A program made the translations under genes and the position numbers. Below, in pieces: positions 8,682-19,578 of a DNA stretch of 64,000 bases. The DNA is taken from NCBI GenBank assembly GCA_947069175.1, contig CAMTDV010001633.1:58262102-58326101 (forward strand), read 5' to 3'. Numbering within the stretch: position 1 is the stretch's first letter; each line of letters starts with the position of its first letter. This DNA is from Scalesia atractyloides. Lineage: Eukaryota > Streptophyta > Magnoliopsida > Asterales > Asteraceae. Under the pieces are notes generated by a model. That model was not told the origin of the DNA. It did not search any database and saw only the letters and a program-made list of their open reading frames with translations.

Positions 8682-11330
8682 TGTAACATCCGTCAAAAAA
8701 CCGGATTTACCAAACCCGCTCCGTTTATTAACCGAACAATCAGTTAAAATTTTCGTTGCGTATTTAATGCCCAAATTAATTTTAAACGATACATAATTAA
8801 TAAGTATATTGGAATATATAATTTATATTTGAAAAAGTATTAAAAATAGCGGTTTAAAAATAAAATGTTGCTGCCGGGTTTCGAACCCGGGTCAGTCAAC
8901 CGGATTCAACAATGACTTAACACACACACGCTCAACCACTCCGCCACTTGTACTTTTTAGTGATATAACCAGACAATTAATTGAAATAATGAAACAGAAA
9001 TCAAAACCCAGTCAACTGACGCGCCCAAATTCGTTGACGCCGGAAAATCCGACGATTTCGTCAAACGTCGTCGGTTATCTATGACTTAACGTAAACATTA
9101 AACCTCAACATCGGTTATAACTGATGTCCAGTCCGCGACACAAGCTATAACCACCGGAAAATCTTTAACCGACGAATCAAGACGGAAAGCGGACTAAATT
9201 CGTCGATGTCCTGCCCTATAAATACCCCCTCTAATCTCTGTTAGCTTTTTCGCTCACAATCACACCTTTTCCTGACGTAATTCCACTCGCCGGAAAATTT
9301 CTGCAACTCGCCGGAAAACCAAGCCTTTCACCTCTGAGCCTTACTGAACCCCCAGAGCTCATACCGAAGCCACCTACACTCACCTCAAGCTCGCTGAAGA
9401 CCCTCTGCCGCAAGACACACGTCGCCGTAATAGCTTGCTGTCACCGGAGTTTCACCGGCGAAACAGAGGAGTCCAGTTCGGTATACCTTACACTTAATCT
9501 CTCATTCTTTTTATTTATCTCACACGTAATTACTCACAACACACTAAAGAACATGATTAAGTCGTCGAACCAGTCAGACTCCGTTTCTGGCTGAGTCCAA
9601 CGAAGAAGATGAAGTCTTAGTATCGTATAAGTTTAATTAAAATCAAGATATATCTCGGGTTAGACACACAGTCCAGCAGTGGACTGTGTGCAAATAAACA
9701 CGCATACGTTCCGAGTTCGACTCTTGTCCCACGCACACTCGCCTTAATAAAAATGTTCTTTTTTTTACCGAACCGGATTCACTGCAATAGATGTTAAGTT
9801 TAATAAAAACCGGAATAATAACCAAGATAGACACACAGTCCAGTGGTGGACTGTGTGAACGTTTAATCACACGTCACGAGTTCGAGTCCGGATTACCACA
9901 CCGGTCTTGATAATTATCAAACTTTTTATATAAGACAGAAATGAAATTATTTAGTTTGTATATAAGTATAATAAAAATCAGATTACTTAACAAGTTAGAC
10001 ACACAGTCCAGCGGTGGACTGTGTGTTAACCTAACCCACAGGTCCCGGGTTCGAGACCTGTGGAGCGCACCGAGTCGTTGTGTTTAAAATCTTTTTAAAA
10101 ATAAATGATTTTCGGATTAATCTAATTAGTATATAAATTTAATTAAAAACAGAAATATTTCGGGTTAGACACGCAGCTCAGTTGGTAGAGCTGCGTGCAC
10201 GCGTACGGGAGGTCTCGGGTTCGAGCCTCACCCAGCGCATACATGCACACGTACGAACCGGTCAGCAGTCAACAGTCAAAGTCAATGGTCAACAAGTCGT
10301 CGGTCAAAAAGTCAACATTTTTTTATTATTTTTATTTATTTATTTTATTTAAAAATCAGTTAAAAATACTTAAAAATAACATTTTTAAGGTTAGAAAATA
10401 GCCTTAAACTCACAAAAATACACCCAACAATTCTACTAAAATTGATTAATAAAATCCGTTTACTTACCGAACCATTATGCCATTATCTAGGTTAGTTTCA
10501 CTCGTGGTTAAAACCAACTTCGTGCGCATTCAACATCATCAACCAAACGCACCCAATGTGAGTGAATCTTACAACTCCCCTTTTTAATTACACGTTTTGT
10601 GGTGTGTCATGTGTCACCAAAAATTAACTGTTTATTTAAACTTGTGCTATACCATATTGTGATCTAAACTTAGATTGTATATATTGTTTGTAGTTATGTA
10701 TTTCATATTGTCAAGTTATATGCAATTCATTCATTAGGCCCATCAGTTCCTCATGGGAGACGAGTTGAGCAACGCGTGCCTCAAAACAAATCCATTATTG
10801 TTCGTGTGTGTATTATTTAGTTTATATTGTTTGTAGTTATGTATTTCATATTGTCAAGTATATGCAAGTCATTCATTAGGCCCATCAGTTCCTCGTGGGA
10901 GACGAGTTGAGCAACGCGTGCCTCAAAACGATCCATTATTGTTCATGTGTGCATTATTTAATATTAAATGATTGGTAAATAAGTTTACATCTATTTTTAC
11001 TCATGTGTGGTTGTGCACTTTATTTTATAATCAATTAAATAAACTTGTTCAAATGTTTTCATAGGATTCACTCGTCAACTTTTTGTTGATCCAAAAACCA
11101 TTTTTACACATGATACAGGTGAACAGGATGAAGCAAGGAAAACATAGGAAATGCCTTAGAAGAAAACAATGAAGCCTAGATTGATGTTTAGGACATGATG
11201 TAATTATGATTGTATATTTCCCATTAAAATGTATTAATGAATATGAAACGTTATAATAAATGTCATGAGCTTTTATGATAACCCAATCATGCCCCGATCA
11301 CCCTTTTCCGCTGCGGGTCGGGGTGTGACA
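8682..11330 (+). repeat. 3' LTR of E1 (2649 bp)
   Basis: Collinear with the 5' LTR and clearly well above 95% identical by eye; all internal arrays are present in both copies with the same periods. Differences are mostly C/T or A/G changes, and there is a small insertion (ATGATACAGG type) near 11110. It starts at TGTAACATCCG after the purine tract and ends TGTGACA before ACTAG. Confidence 0.9.
9622..10242 (+). repeat. Tandem array of four tRNA-like modules (E1 3' LTR)
   Basis: This is the LTR duplicate of the 2725-3345 array, with unit starts at 9662, 9829, 9997 and 10167 and the same periods (167, 168, 170). The only hairpin change noted is in unit 1, where the loop reads GCAG instead of GCGG. 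All four B-box-like segments are retained. Confidence 0.8.
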
Positions 11331-11335
11331 ACTAG

Positions 11336-12130
11336 CACGTCTTCAACTACTCCCTTTGACTTTATTACTTTCCCATTAGAGAGAAAATGGGAATTTGAAG
11401 TGGAGAAATCACTAATACTTAATTTTTCATAAATATAGTCAGGCTTTATATTAACACAAGGATCCTTATCAATTGTAATATTACTAATAAAAGTGTTTTG
11501 AAAGAAACATGGAACCGGTGTAATGTTAATTTCAAATTGCTCATCTTTTATTAGCGTAGTTTGATCGTTTGTTAATTTTATGCTAACCATTTCGTCAATT
11601 TTGGCGTTAGTGTTTAGATCTTTTAAAAACTTAGCATGAGTGGGTACCAAACAATGATTTTCGAAAGAAGATGACAATAGATTAATTTCTTGAAAGTTTG
11701 ACTCTTTTTTGAAATTATCGTTTTCGGACTTACCTTTTTTGTCGTTTGGTTCATGCGTTGGTTTTTCACTTAGTTGTTCTTCCATTTTTACTTCTTTGGT
11801 TATTACTTCCTTAGTACAAACAGCCTCTTCTTTTTCGCGGGAAATTTTTATTAAACGTTCAAGATTTTTGAGACTTTGTATAATGCGTTCGGCTTCGGGG
11901 AGGATAGTTGGCGGTGTTTCGTGAAGTTGAGAGGGATGAGTGTCCCATTCAAAGCCTGACTTTGGAAGTTCGAACCTAGGTTCTTCATAGTGAGCATACG
12001 AGTGGATGGTTGGAAAAGGTCGCAGTATTGCACCGAGTGAGATTCTTCACATATGGTACAATATTCCTCCTCGTAATCATCATCTATGTAGTAGTGGGTG
12101 TATCTCCTAAGTATTGATCCATGAGGGGAA
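11336..12130 (-). pseudogene. Athila-like gag end and gag-pol linker
   Basis: The reading frame near 12105-12010 contains a CCHC-type knuckle (CX2CX3HX4C) in an acidic context. A low-complexity, charged linker follows (11785-11336), starting MEEQLSEKPTHEPNDKKGKS and ending in VEDVLV, which is the start of the Athila protease domain. That domain resumes at 1784 on the other side of E1. No complete gag is present. The assignment rests on position and the protease wording. Confidence 0.6.
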
Positions 12131-12425
12131 TACTCAATAGATTATAGAGTCTTGGACCAGAAAAACAAATTTTAAAAGCTGAAACAGAAACTCACCACGG
12201 CCCCATGCTGAGTGGGCATGGCCCGTGGTCAATGTCTTTATCTAGGCGTTTAAAAACTGTTAATTAAAACTTGCAGCACGGGGCCATGTCCACTTGGCAC
12301 GGCCCCGTGTTCAGCCTACTGTTATGTTAAAAGTTCCTAAAATTTTAAAAACGAGCACATGGTTTTGAAAATGTTTAAAAAAAATGATTAGGCTATCAAT
12401 TTTCAGCTTTCTTAAAATCCTTGTG

Positions 12426-12443
12426 TCCCAGGCAACGGCGCCA
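12426..12443 (-). other. Primer binding site of the Athila-like element
   Basis: The minus strand reads TGGCGCCGTTGCCTGGGA. This is the PBS type usual in Athila and Tat lineage elements, with one difference from the common form. It lies six bases inside the LTR edge at 12450. Confidence 0.7.
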
Positions 12444-12449
12444 CAAACT

Positions 12450-14572
12450 TGGTGTGCATTAAGCGTGACATGATTTTATTAATATTTCAAGTTTGTTTTA
12501 GGCGTTAGTCAAGTTTTAAATTTATAAAACACGATATTATACTAACACTAAACACACACTTGGGAAAGTAGTATAGTGTTGGTAACATACCGAGTTCGTC
12601 TAAGGCCACAAGAGCTTTTAACACCGTTTTATCCTCAACATCTAATCGTTACAAATTTTTGGATAAAAGTTTTTAAACATAAATAAATTTGGAATTAGAA
12701 AGGTAAATAAAATGAAATACAAATAGACAAGTTAGAATCACTTGGATCCAACTCCTCTTTAATGTACCTTTTGATGATTTTCGCACATTCGGACTTTTTA
12801 AGAGATTATCTTAGTTAAAGTTGTAGGACCCTCTTTTGAAGGTGACGTTACCCTCAACCCAATGGTTTGAGTCAGCAGGGATACAATCCCTATTGATGAA
12901 TATGTTTGTTGCCTACGTCATCGTATAATATCGAGTCTGTATTTAGGAGCGAAATGTCGAAGAATATGTATGTCTGGGAACAAGTTCGCCCGAACTTGTC
13001 ATGAGGTTGACAAGTTCGCCCGAACTTGTCATATAGAGGACAAGTTCAGCCGAACTTGGCCAAGGACCATTTCGGGCGAACTTGTTCTACTATATATAGG
13101 ATAGTTGTGATTTCATTTGGAACATTTAGAGATTTTGTGTATTGGACGGCGAAGCTCTGTCCAAGTGTTTCCAGGAGTTGTAACGTTTACTAATAAATGA
13201 AACAGTGTTAAACAGTAAAGAACTTGTATCCAATGTCGCCTATGCAAACGGATTCCGCACATTTACTTTAGGTTTGCCAAATTAGGACCCGAACGTTCCG
13301 TACAACGGACCTTCAATCCCAAAGGTTCAGAATATTGAAAGATAATTCAATAAGTTATTAATGCGAAAAGTAGTAGGCCCCTCTTTTGAAGGTGACGTTA
13401 CCCTTGGCTAAGTGGTTTGAGTCAGCAGGGATAAATCCAAAGAAGCCAGTTTAAAGTTTTAATAGTAGTTTACATATGAGGGGTTCAAGCTATTCGCACC
13501 CCCGCCATCCAATGCCCGTGGGGCATTGAAGGATGTCCTAGTAAGCTTGAACCAAGTCCTCGTAGGATCTATACACTGAACGAGACAATAACTTTACCAA
13601 ACCACCCTTCTAACCTCCTTCCAAGTAGTTAATGCGCTTTATATAGACCGTAAAGACACGAATGAGTAAACCATTGACATCATGAAGAAATGGTTAGGAA
13701 AATTCACTTTCAACATAAGAAACTAGTTATTAAAGTCATTAATACATACCCAATTAAAAAGTGCCGAAAGATTAAAAATCAAAAGTAATACATTAAAAAC
13801 TTGTCTTCACCAAGTGATGTAAGAGATTAGCCAAGCATGGCCTTTGTTTGACAAGAACTCTTACTATCAATCTTGGATCCCGAGACTACTACACACTCTA
13901 AAGATGATAGATGGATGATGGTGGTGGGTGTTGGTGTTGTAGTGGTGGTGGAATGGTGGCAAAGTGAGAGAGAAGTGGTTTGCCAAGGGATGCCTTTAAA
14001 GTGAACCAAGCACCCCTATCTATAGTCAGTACAGTACCCAGGCCACGGCCCCGTGTCCAGCGGGCACGGCCCGTGGCCGGCTTCTTCTCTTCCTTCACTA
14101 ATTGCAGCTGTTAGCAGAGGGCCCCACACGACCCCGTGTCTCCTGGGCACGACCCCGTGGTCAACTCTTCGCTGTACTATCAAGATTCTACAAATCTGAG
14201 AGTTGACCACGCCCCATGGTGAGCTGGGCACGGCCCTGTGGTGAGCGTAGAAGCTTCTGCAGGTTTTGTTTTTAAGTGCATTGGCTAACCACGCCCCATG
14301 CCTGGCTGGGCAAGCCCCCGTGGTTAGCTTTTTTCTTCTTGTTTTTGTCTTTGGGTGTTGCTGAGGGGTCGGGCATGCCGCTTTATTCCTTCTTTGTGTA
14401 TTTATGTTGGTTTTGGCTGCTTATTTGCTTCTTTTGTTCTTTTAAGCTCATTTGGTCTTGTAAATTCAAAAGAACAAAGAAACGTGCTTTTTTCCAACAT
14501 TAGTACTAAAAAAGGGTTAGTTTTATGCCTCATTGGATGTAATTTATATGTTGCATTTTGTACACATCAACA
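12450..14572 (-). repeat. 5' LTR of the Athila-like element
   Basis: The LTR begins on the minus strand with TGTTGATGTG at 14572 and ends GCACACCA at 12450, next to the PBS. A TATA-like CTATAGATAG lies near 14010-14020 (minus). Just upstream of it, 14040-14333 carries repeated inverted modules of the CACGGCCCCGTG type. A 427-bp solo LTR sits inside (12903-13329). The block around 12835-12895 is repeated at 13380-13435 (both contain CTCTTTTGAAGGTGACGTTA). Confidence 0.6.
12903..13329 (+). mobile_element. Solo LTR, 427 bp, with GAATA target duplication
   Basis: The insert starts TGTTTGTTGCC and ends AAAGGTTCA (TG...CA), flanked by GAATA at 12898-12902 and 13330-13334. A TATA box (CTATATATAGG) lies at about 13089-13100. 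Directly upstream are four copies of an 18-bp palindrome related to CAAGTTCGCCCGAACTTG at 12981, 13011, 13041 and 13068. Size suggests a copia or small gypsy family, but no coding remains to decide. Confidence 0.72.
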
Positions 14573-17500
14573 ACTATCACTCGCATCTCTCGACTTTCGT
14601 GTTCATATTTCATTCAATATCTACACCAGTCTTTCTCCTCGCTTACACCTACCAAATCATTCATTTGCCCTCATATCACGAATATTCCCAATCCTTCCCT
14701 GACACTTCATCCAAACTTTATTTACAGTATATCGGCCTAAACAATCTATACATTTTTACAAACATCCTCACCAGTTTGAGTCGGTCAAATTATTTTTAAA
14801 ATATCCTTCATTCTTTATTACGCGCAAACTCAAACTAGACGGCCTATTACCGCCAAAACCTTTTTAAAACCATAATTACTTACCATCCTAGTTTCTCACC
14901 TATAAACATTTTCTACACATTTGAATCGAGAAAACTTTTCTTACGACCTACGGTACGGGCCGCACATCTTTGTCAGATTACATTCCTTACTTTCACAAAA
15001 CTTTTCTAATTAGTCGCTTCCTTTTTGAAACATTCCACCCAAACAAGTTGTTTAAACTCAACACTTACACCTTTTGCTTATCCTTGCACTCAAATACGAT
15101 TTATACCACAAAACATCTTGGTCAAATTACTTACTTTTACAAACCTACATTTTTATCCCTCAAGGATTGCCTGCGTAAGCTCAATCAACCACGAACCATT
15201 TATGTAGCCAAAACTTTTGAAACCATGAATTTTCAACACGTTTATACATAAACACCAAGCAAGATTTTAACTCCAAATTTCCATATCTGGCTAAAACATT
15301 TTAAACGATTATCACCTATATTAAATCACCCAAAATGTCATCTTTTCCCAAAGTCTTCCTCTTGAATAAAATTCGGGACGAAATTTCCTAAAGTAGGGGA
15401 GACTGTAATGCCTCGCATTTTCATACTTTCCCCATATAGAAAGCATATTCATATTTTTTATTTTTGGAAACTTGTAGTCGTGTTATACTCATATTCAATT
15501 TCAACTTTATGATCTAACACTTTGATCGTAATGGAATTCATACTTTATACATATTTGTCTTACATGTGTTTTGGTCGTTAAATACATGTTTACACACAAA
15601 CCGATACTTGTTATACGTGCCGATACTCATACATACACTCTCGATACTTAATTATGCTCACATACGTGTTATATACTTAAAACATGCCAAAAACACCTTA
15701 AAATACCAAGTGTTAGCTTAAAATGATGGAAAAACCAAAGTTCAGGGACTAAAATGCAAGTCTGCCCAAAATAGGGCGTGGCGCTACGCGACGCTAACCC
15801 AATTAGGCGTCGCGGGGCGTCTAGCCCCCTGATCCGATGAAAGTTGCTACCAGCTCCTAGATTGGTCATCTTTCTCACCTCTCTTCATACCCAATCAACT
15901 GAAACCTCCATTAAAACCCAAAATCCTAATCCTCCATTCTAAAACCAAGCCTCCATCACCTCATTTTCACTTTCTAAACTCCTCTATACCTCCAAAACAC
16001 TCTCAAATCAGTTGCAACATCAGAAAACTCATATTGTTCTAAGTGCAAAAGTGAGCACTTTACTTCATCCTCTTCATCTTTTCTTCACTTTTTCTTCCTT
16101 TACAAGGCTTGGAACACCTCTAGGAGTGTTTCCACAGGTTTTCCATGGAAAACCAAGGTGGAACATCACCATTTTGAGGTCCAAACTTTCTGTTTGGATG
16201 AAGAACTCATAAACCTTTATAAACTTACATTTTTCACAAACAAACTTGTGTTCTTATGCCACTAATCAAGTCCATGATTAGTGAGCTTAACCAAGGTTGT
16301 TTCATATAAATTCGGAGGTGTTATTTGCCTCCAAACTTTCTATTTTATAAGGGTTTTAAACCATCAAGTGTTGAAACCATCCAAGCTTGTTCCTGCGATA
16401 AGACTTGTGTTTTGGTAAGAGTGTGATTACTTGGAAGCGTTGGCTATCCTACTATCAGTCCACCACCTCACTTGATGATTTCACCTTGCTATCCTAAGTG
16501 GTTTGCTATACCTAAAAGTAACTTAACCCCGTTTAACCGCCGACACTTAGTTAACTTTTTCTATGTCGGAAGTGGAAACCCGGGTTGATGATTACTTGGC
16601 CACCTAGTATAGTAAGAAGTTGTATATTTCTTTCCTTCTTCATGACCATCCGAATCATCCTTGTGATGATTTGTGTATTGGTGAATCATACAATGAGGTT
16701 AAATGGATGATTATCATCCTACCTCCATGCTTGACTTTTATGACATCAATGGTATACATGTTGGAATTATTATGTACTATATAATATATATATATAGATA
16801 TAAACTTATACATAACCGAACCCTTAATAATAATCCTTATGGTTACTTGTTAAGACAATAGGTTATATCATCTGAGCCTTAAACACGCCGTTGCGATTCT
16901 AATGGGTAATCTAACCCATGAAATCACATTCACCCATACGGGTTATCATAGTGTCAAAAACGGGTGTATTGAGACTAAATGATTACTTTTATGTATACAT
17001 ACTTTTTGTACTTTAAATTCCAAATCCGAATCCTCCATTAACCTTCCGAGAACTCCAAACACCCTCATCCTCCTATTCTCATCAACTCGTCGATACCCAG
17101 TTAATCGGAAAGCTATGCAAACTTGTGAGTAGACTCGAACACCCTTTTTATGCTTTACACTTCTGGGTGCAATATGTTTAACCTATCAAAATACACGCAA
17201 ACACACTCATACTTTATGCAAACACTAACAATCCATTATACATGCTAAAATATGTGAAACATGATTTGTATTCTTGGAACATTCTTATGTGGTTCACTTG
17301 TCGCTAACTTCGTACGAGCCTCCCCTTAATATGTATAGCGCTATAGGAGTAACACACCGCCCGTATTCTTGAGGTCATGTTAAGTATTCAAATTCTTGCG
17401 GTACACTTGAGGATTGACTTGTAAAATTGCATGCCTTGATACATTAATCTAGTAAACTATTTTTGCCATGTGGATTCGTTTAAACCTATTACATACTTAT

Positions 17501-17830
17501 GCTATATCAAAACTTGTGTACTCGCCAATGCTTTTGTATTGAACTATACTTTTAAACATATTGCAGGAATTCTATGATGATAACATATGGAACTTGGTAG
17601 GAAGGACTAGAAATGCACCAAATCTTAATTCATGTTTATAGATTAGTCATACCATACATGTTGTACTTTATTTTGTTTCGAACTTATTGTAATTCTATTT
17701 CAAACAATGTACTTGATGTTAGCAATAAAATGAAATTCATTTACTAAATACTTGTCATATTTAGCGTTATGAAGTCTAAAGCAATCTATTTACGTCCGCC
17801 CCGGATGATTCCGCTATCGGTTGGGGTGTG
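14573..17830 (+). mobile_element. E4: 3' tail and LTR of a Tekay-like element
   Basis: Position 14573-15367 is non-coding internal sequence with no gag or pol. The pre-PPT block (15368-15403, ending AAAGTAGGGGAGAC) follows, then an LTR from TGTAATGCCTCG (15404) to CGGTTGGGGTG (about 17830). The LTR shares stretches with E3 LTRs, for example GGTTAAATGGATG near 16700 and AGCGCTATAGGAGTA near 17335. The left end is cut exactly at the Athila LTR edge, so the Athila landed inside this element. The right end runs into a copia LTR. Confidence 0.72.
15404..17830 (+). repeat. LTR of E4 (about 2.4 kb)
   Basis: It starts TGTAATGCCTCG directly after the purine tract. It ends with TTCCGCTATCGG and TTGGGGTG, as E3 does, but lacks the final TGACA because another LTR abuts. 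A GC-rich inverted module (GGCGCTACGCGACGC and GGCGTCGCGGGGCG, 15779-15825) lies in the presumed U3. Confidence 0.7.
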
Positions 17831-18003
17831 ATAATACTAACTCCCCCCTCGGCATGATCACTCAACTTTGTTGTTCGTACAAAAGGAATGAAGTGATGTT
17901 ATGAAATAGATCTCTAACAGGAGAGATATATTTATACAAGTACTAAAGCTCTGTTGTCAATCAGCTGACGTCACCTTGATAGTGACATCTAACATTCCTA
18001 ACA
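17829..18003 (-). repeat. Copia-type LTR, probably fragment or solo
   Basis: On the minus strand it starts TGTTAGGAATG and ends TAGTATTATCA. It has a TATA-like GTATAAATATATC and is preceded by a purine-rich TTCTGGGGAATC. The region 18004-18480 may be its non-coding internal tail, as no copia domain is readable there. The call rests on ends and composition only. Confidence 0.4.
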
Positions 18004-18480
18004 AAAAAGATTCCCCAGAAGTTAGCAAACATCTGCGAGAATCTAACATTTGATCTATTACATCAAAACTTTGTTCTAAGCTAAATAGTGTTACACTGAA
18101 TAAACATATGTTCTTCAACCTCTATTGCTTTGTTTCAAACATCTATTTGGCCAAAACAAATGTTTGGTCTTTATGATCAGTGCTTTGCTTCAACAGGGTT
18201 TTGGCCATTAAACAGTGGTTTCTTCTTCTTCAACAAATCTTTCAATGTCTGCAACAGATATTCTGATTAGTGTTCAAGATTCACTATCCTTAGGAGAAGT
18301 GTGTATGATATGTTGCTTATTTCTTCATCAGGAAGTCATGTTTTTGCTTTTGCATCATCTATTCTTTTGTAGGTCCAACAATATCATATTCCAACTAGTA
18401 TTGCTTAGCAAAGTTAGATTGTGTACAATCATTCAAATGATCACAAATTTCCTTTATTGTGTCACACCCAACCAATGGAC

Positions 18481-19528
18481 TAATATATATGATTTTTTAT
18501 CTGACTGATTTAGGGTTATCAGTTTCCCATGTATCAAGTAACAATGCCTAATTCTCAACTTCATGTCTGTAGGCTCACCTTTAGCACCAGTGACATAATC
18601 CCACGTATATTTCAAGAAGAAAATTCTTCATCACATAACTCTAGTAGTCATAGTTTTACAATCCAGTTGGGTACTAATCGACTCGACTGAAGAGAGTCAT
18701 ATTCAACCATATTGCAAATACGATCGGTAGCAATAATCCAATACCAAATAAGCAGTAAGTAGCGGAAGAAAATACAAATCCTAATTTTGAAAGTAATAGC
18801 AACAATTGCGAACCAAACAAAAAATGACGGACTTTTATAAACAATTAAAAATGTGTTTACTATTGTGTAAAGTTCCCCAAAAGTTAATTAACTTAAATAC
18901 ATCCATGATACTTGAATATAAAACCAATACATAAAATAATTTTATATGAATAAGTAAAAAATTAAACGAAAGAATTTTAATAATCCAAACTATAATTCAT
19001 TACCTAAGAATAACTCATACTAACAAAGGGACCATTGATGCTCGTAATTTTCACTTTTATTGCTAAGTGCAAAGCATACTCCACCCAAAAGTAACTCCAG
19101 TTGACCCGCACTTTTATTTATCTCGTTCAACAACAATTTACATTCTTATAGTCAGGATAAAAATAAGTCGTTTGTTCATTAGTAGCATATGAATTTATTT
19201 ATTTTTCTTTTTTCTTCTTAAGTGAGATTGCCCTTCATAATGAAAATAAAATTTTGATTATTATTATTATTTTTGGCAAATAAATTATAGCTTGAATTAT
19301 TAATTATTAATATTATTTAATAAATAAAATGATAATTCCTGTAAATATATAATAAATAATAATCGTTTTCATCTAATATTTTATCTTCCTTGTGGCTGAA
19401 AGTGTTTGTTCAAGACTTGCAGCAGTGTGCGGCGATGGGAGCAATGCATTGATTCCGCCATTTTCTTCACGTCACTTTCCACACCAACTTCTTCATTGTT
19501 AATCCCCAATTGCTACATAGTGTTGATT
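18481..19528. other. AT-rich upstream region of the BTL3-like gene, no gene seen
   Basis: No convincing reading frame, RNA gene or structured repeat was recognised. Long A/T runs dominate 19160-19370. The gene promoter should lie in the last few hundred bases, but no clear TATA box can be singled out. Confidence 0.5.
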
Positions 19529-19556
19529 TGAAACCCTAACCCTAACCCTAATCCTC
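19529..19556 (+). promoter_or_regulatory. Telo-box in the 5' UTR of the carrier gene
   Basis: AAACCCTAACCCTAACCCTA lies about 30 bases upstream of the ATG. Plant telo-boxes (AAACCCTAA) sit near the start of many genes expressed in dividing cells and bind telobox proteins. Whether this one acts at DNA or RNA level cannot be seen. Confidence 0.6.
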
Positions 19557-19578
19557 AAATTTTCAACATTCACACAAT

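Larger units (their letters stand above)
1785..11330 (+). mobile_element. E1: gag-only (TR-GAG-like) LTR retrotransposon
   Basis: The element spans two near-identical LTRs (1785-4426 and 8682-11330). It has a methionine-type PBS, a broken gag, a non-coding repeat array and a polypurine tract. The 5-bp target duplication ACTAG (1780-1784, 11331-11335) is perfect, so insertion is fairly recent. No protease, RT, RNase H or integrase can be found in 6588-8681. This matches the class described as TR-GAG or LARD: large non-autonomous elements that keep gag but borrow enzymes. Gag wording, PBS, LTR ends and the pre-PPT block resemble the Tekay-like element E3, so a Tekay relative is the likely helper (inference). 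Confidence 0.88.
1..14572 (-). mobile_element. Athila-like Ty3/gypsy retrotransposon, 5' part, interrupted by E1
   Basis: On the minus strand, in 5' to 3' order, are an LTR (14572-12450), a primer binding site (12443-12426), a gag end with a zinc knuckle, a gag-pol linker and protease region, reverse transcriptase and RNase H running off the left edge. Element E1 (1785-11330) interrupts it, with ACTAG on both sides. Removing E1 would rejoin the protease region. The distance from PBS to the gag end is only about 350 bases, so most of gag is deleted. Assignment to Athila rests on the PBS type and the RT wording and is an inference. The 3' LTR lies outside the window. Confidence 0.72.

Noticed and set aside
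14276..15251. Several overlapping plus-strand frames of 60-115 residues
   Set aside because: They lie in Athila LTR and E4 non-coding tail, have biased hydrophobic composition and match no family.
18215..18508. 97-residue frame upstream of the carrier gene
   Set aside because: No recognisable domain; probably non-coding tail of a copia relic.
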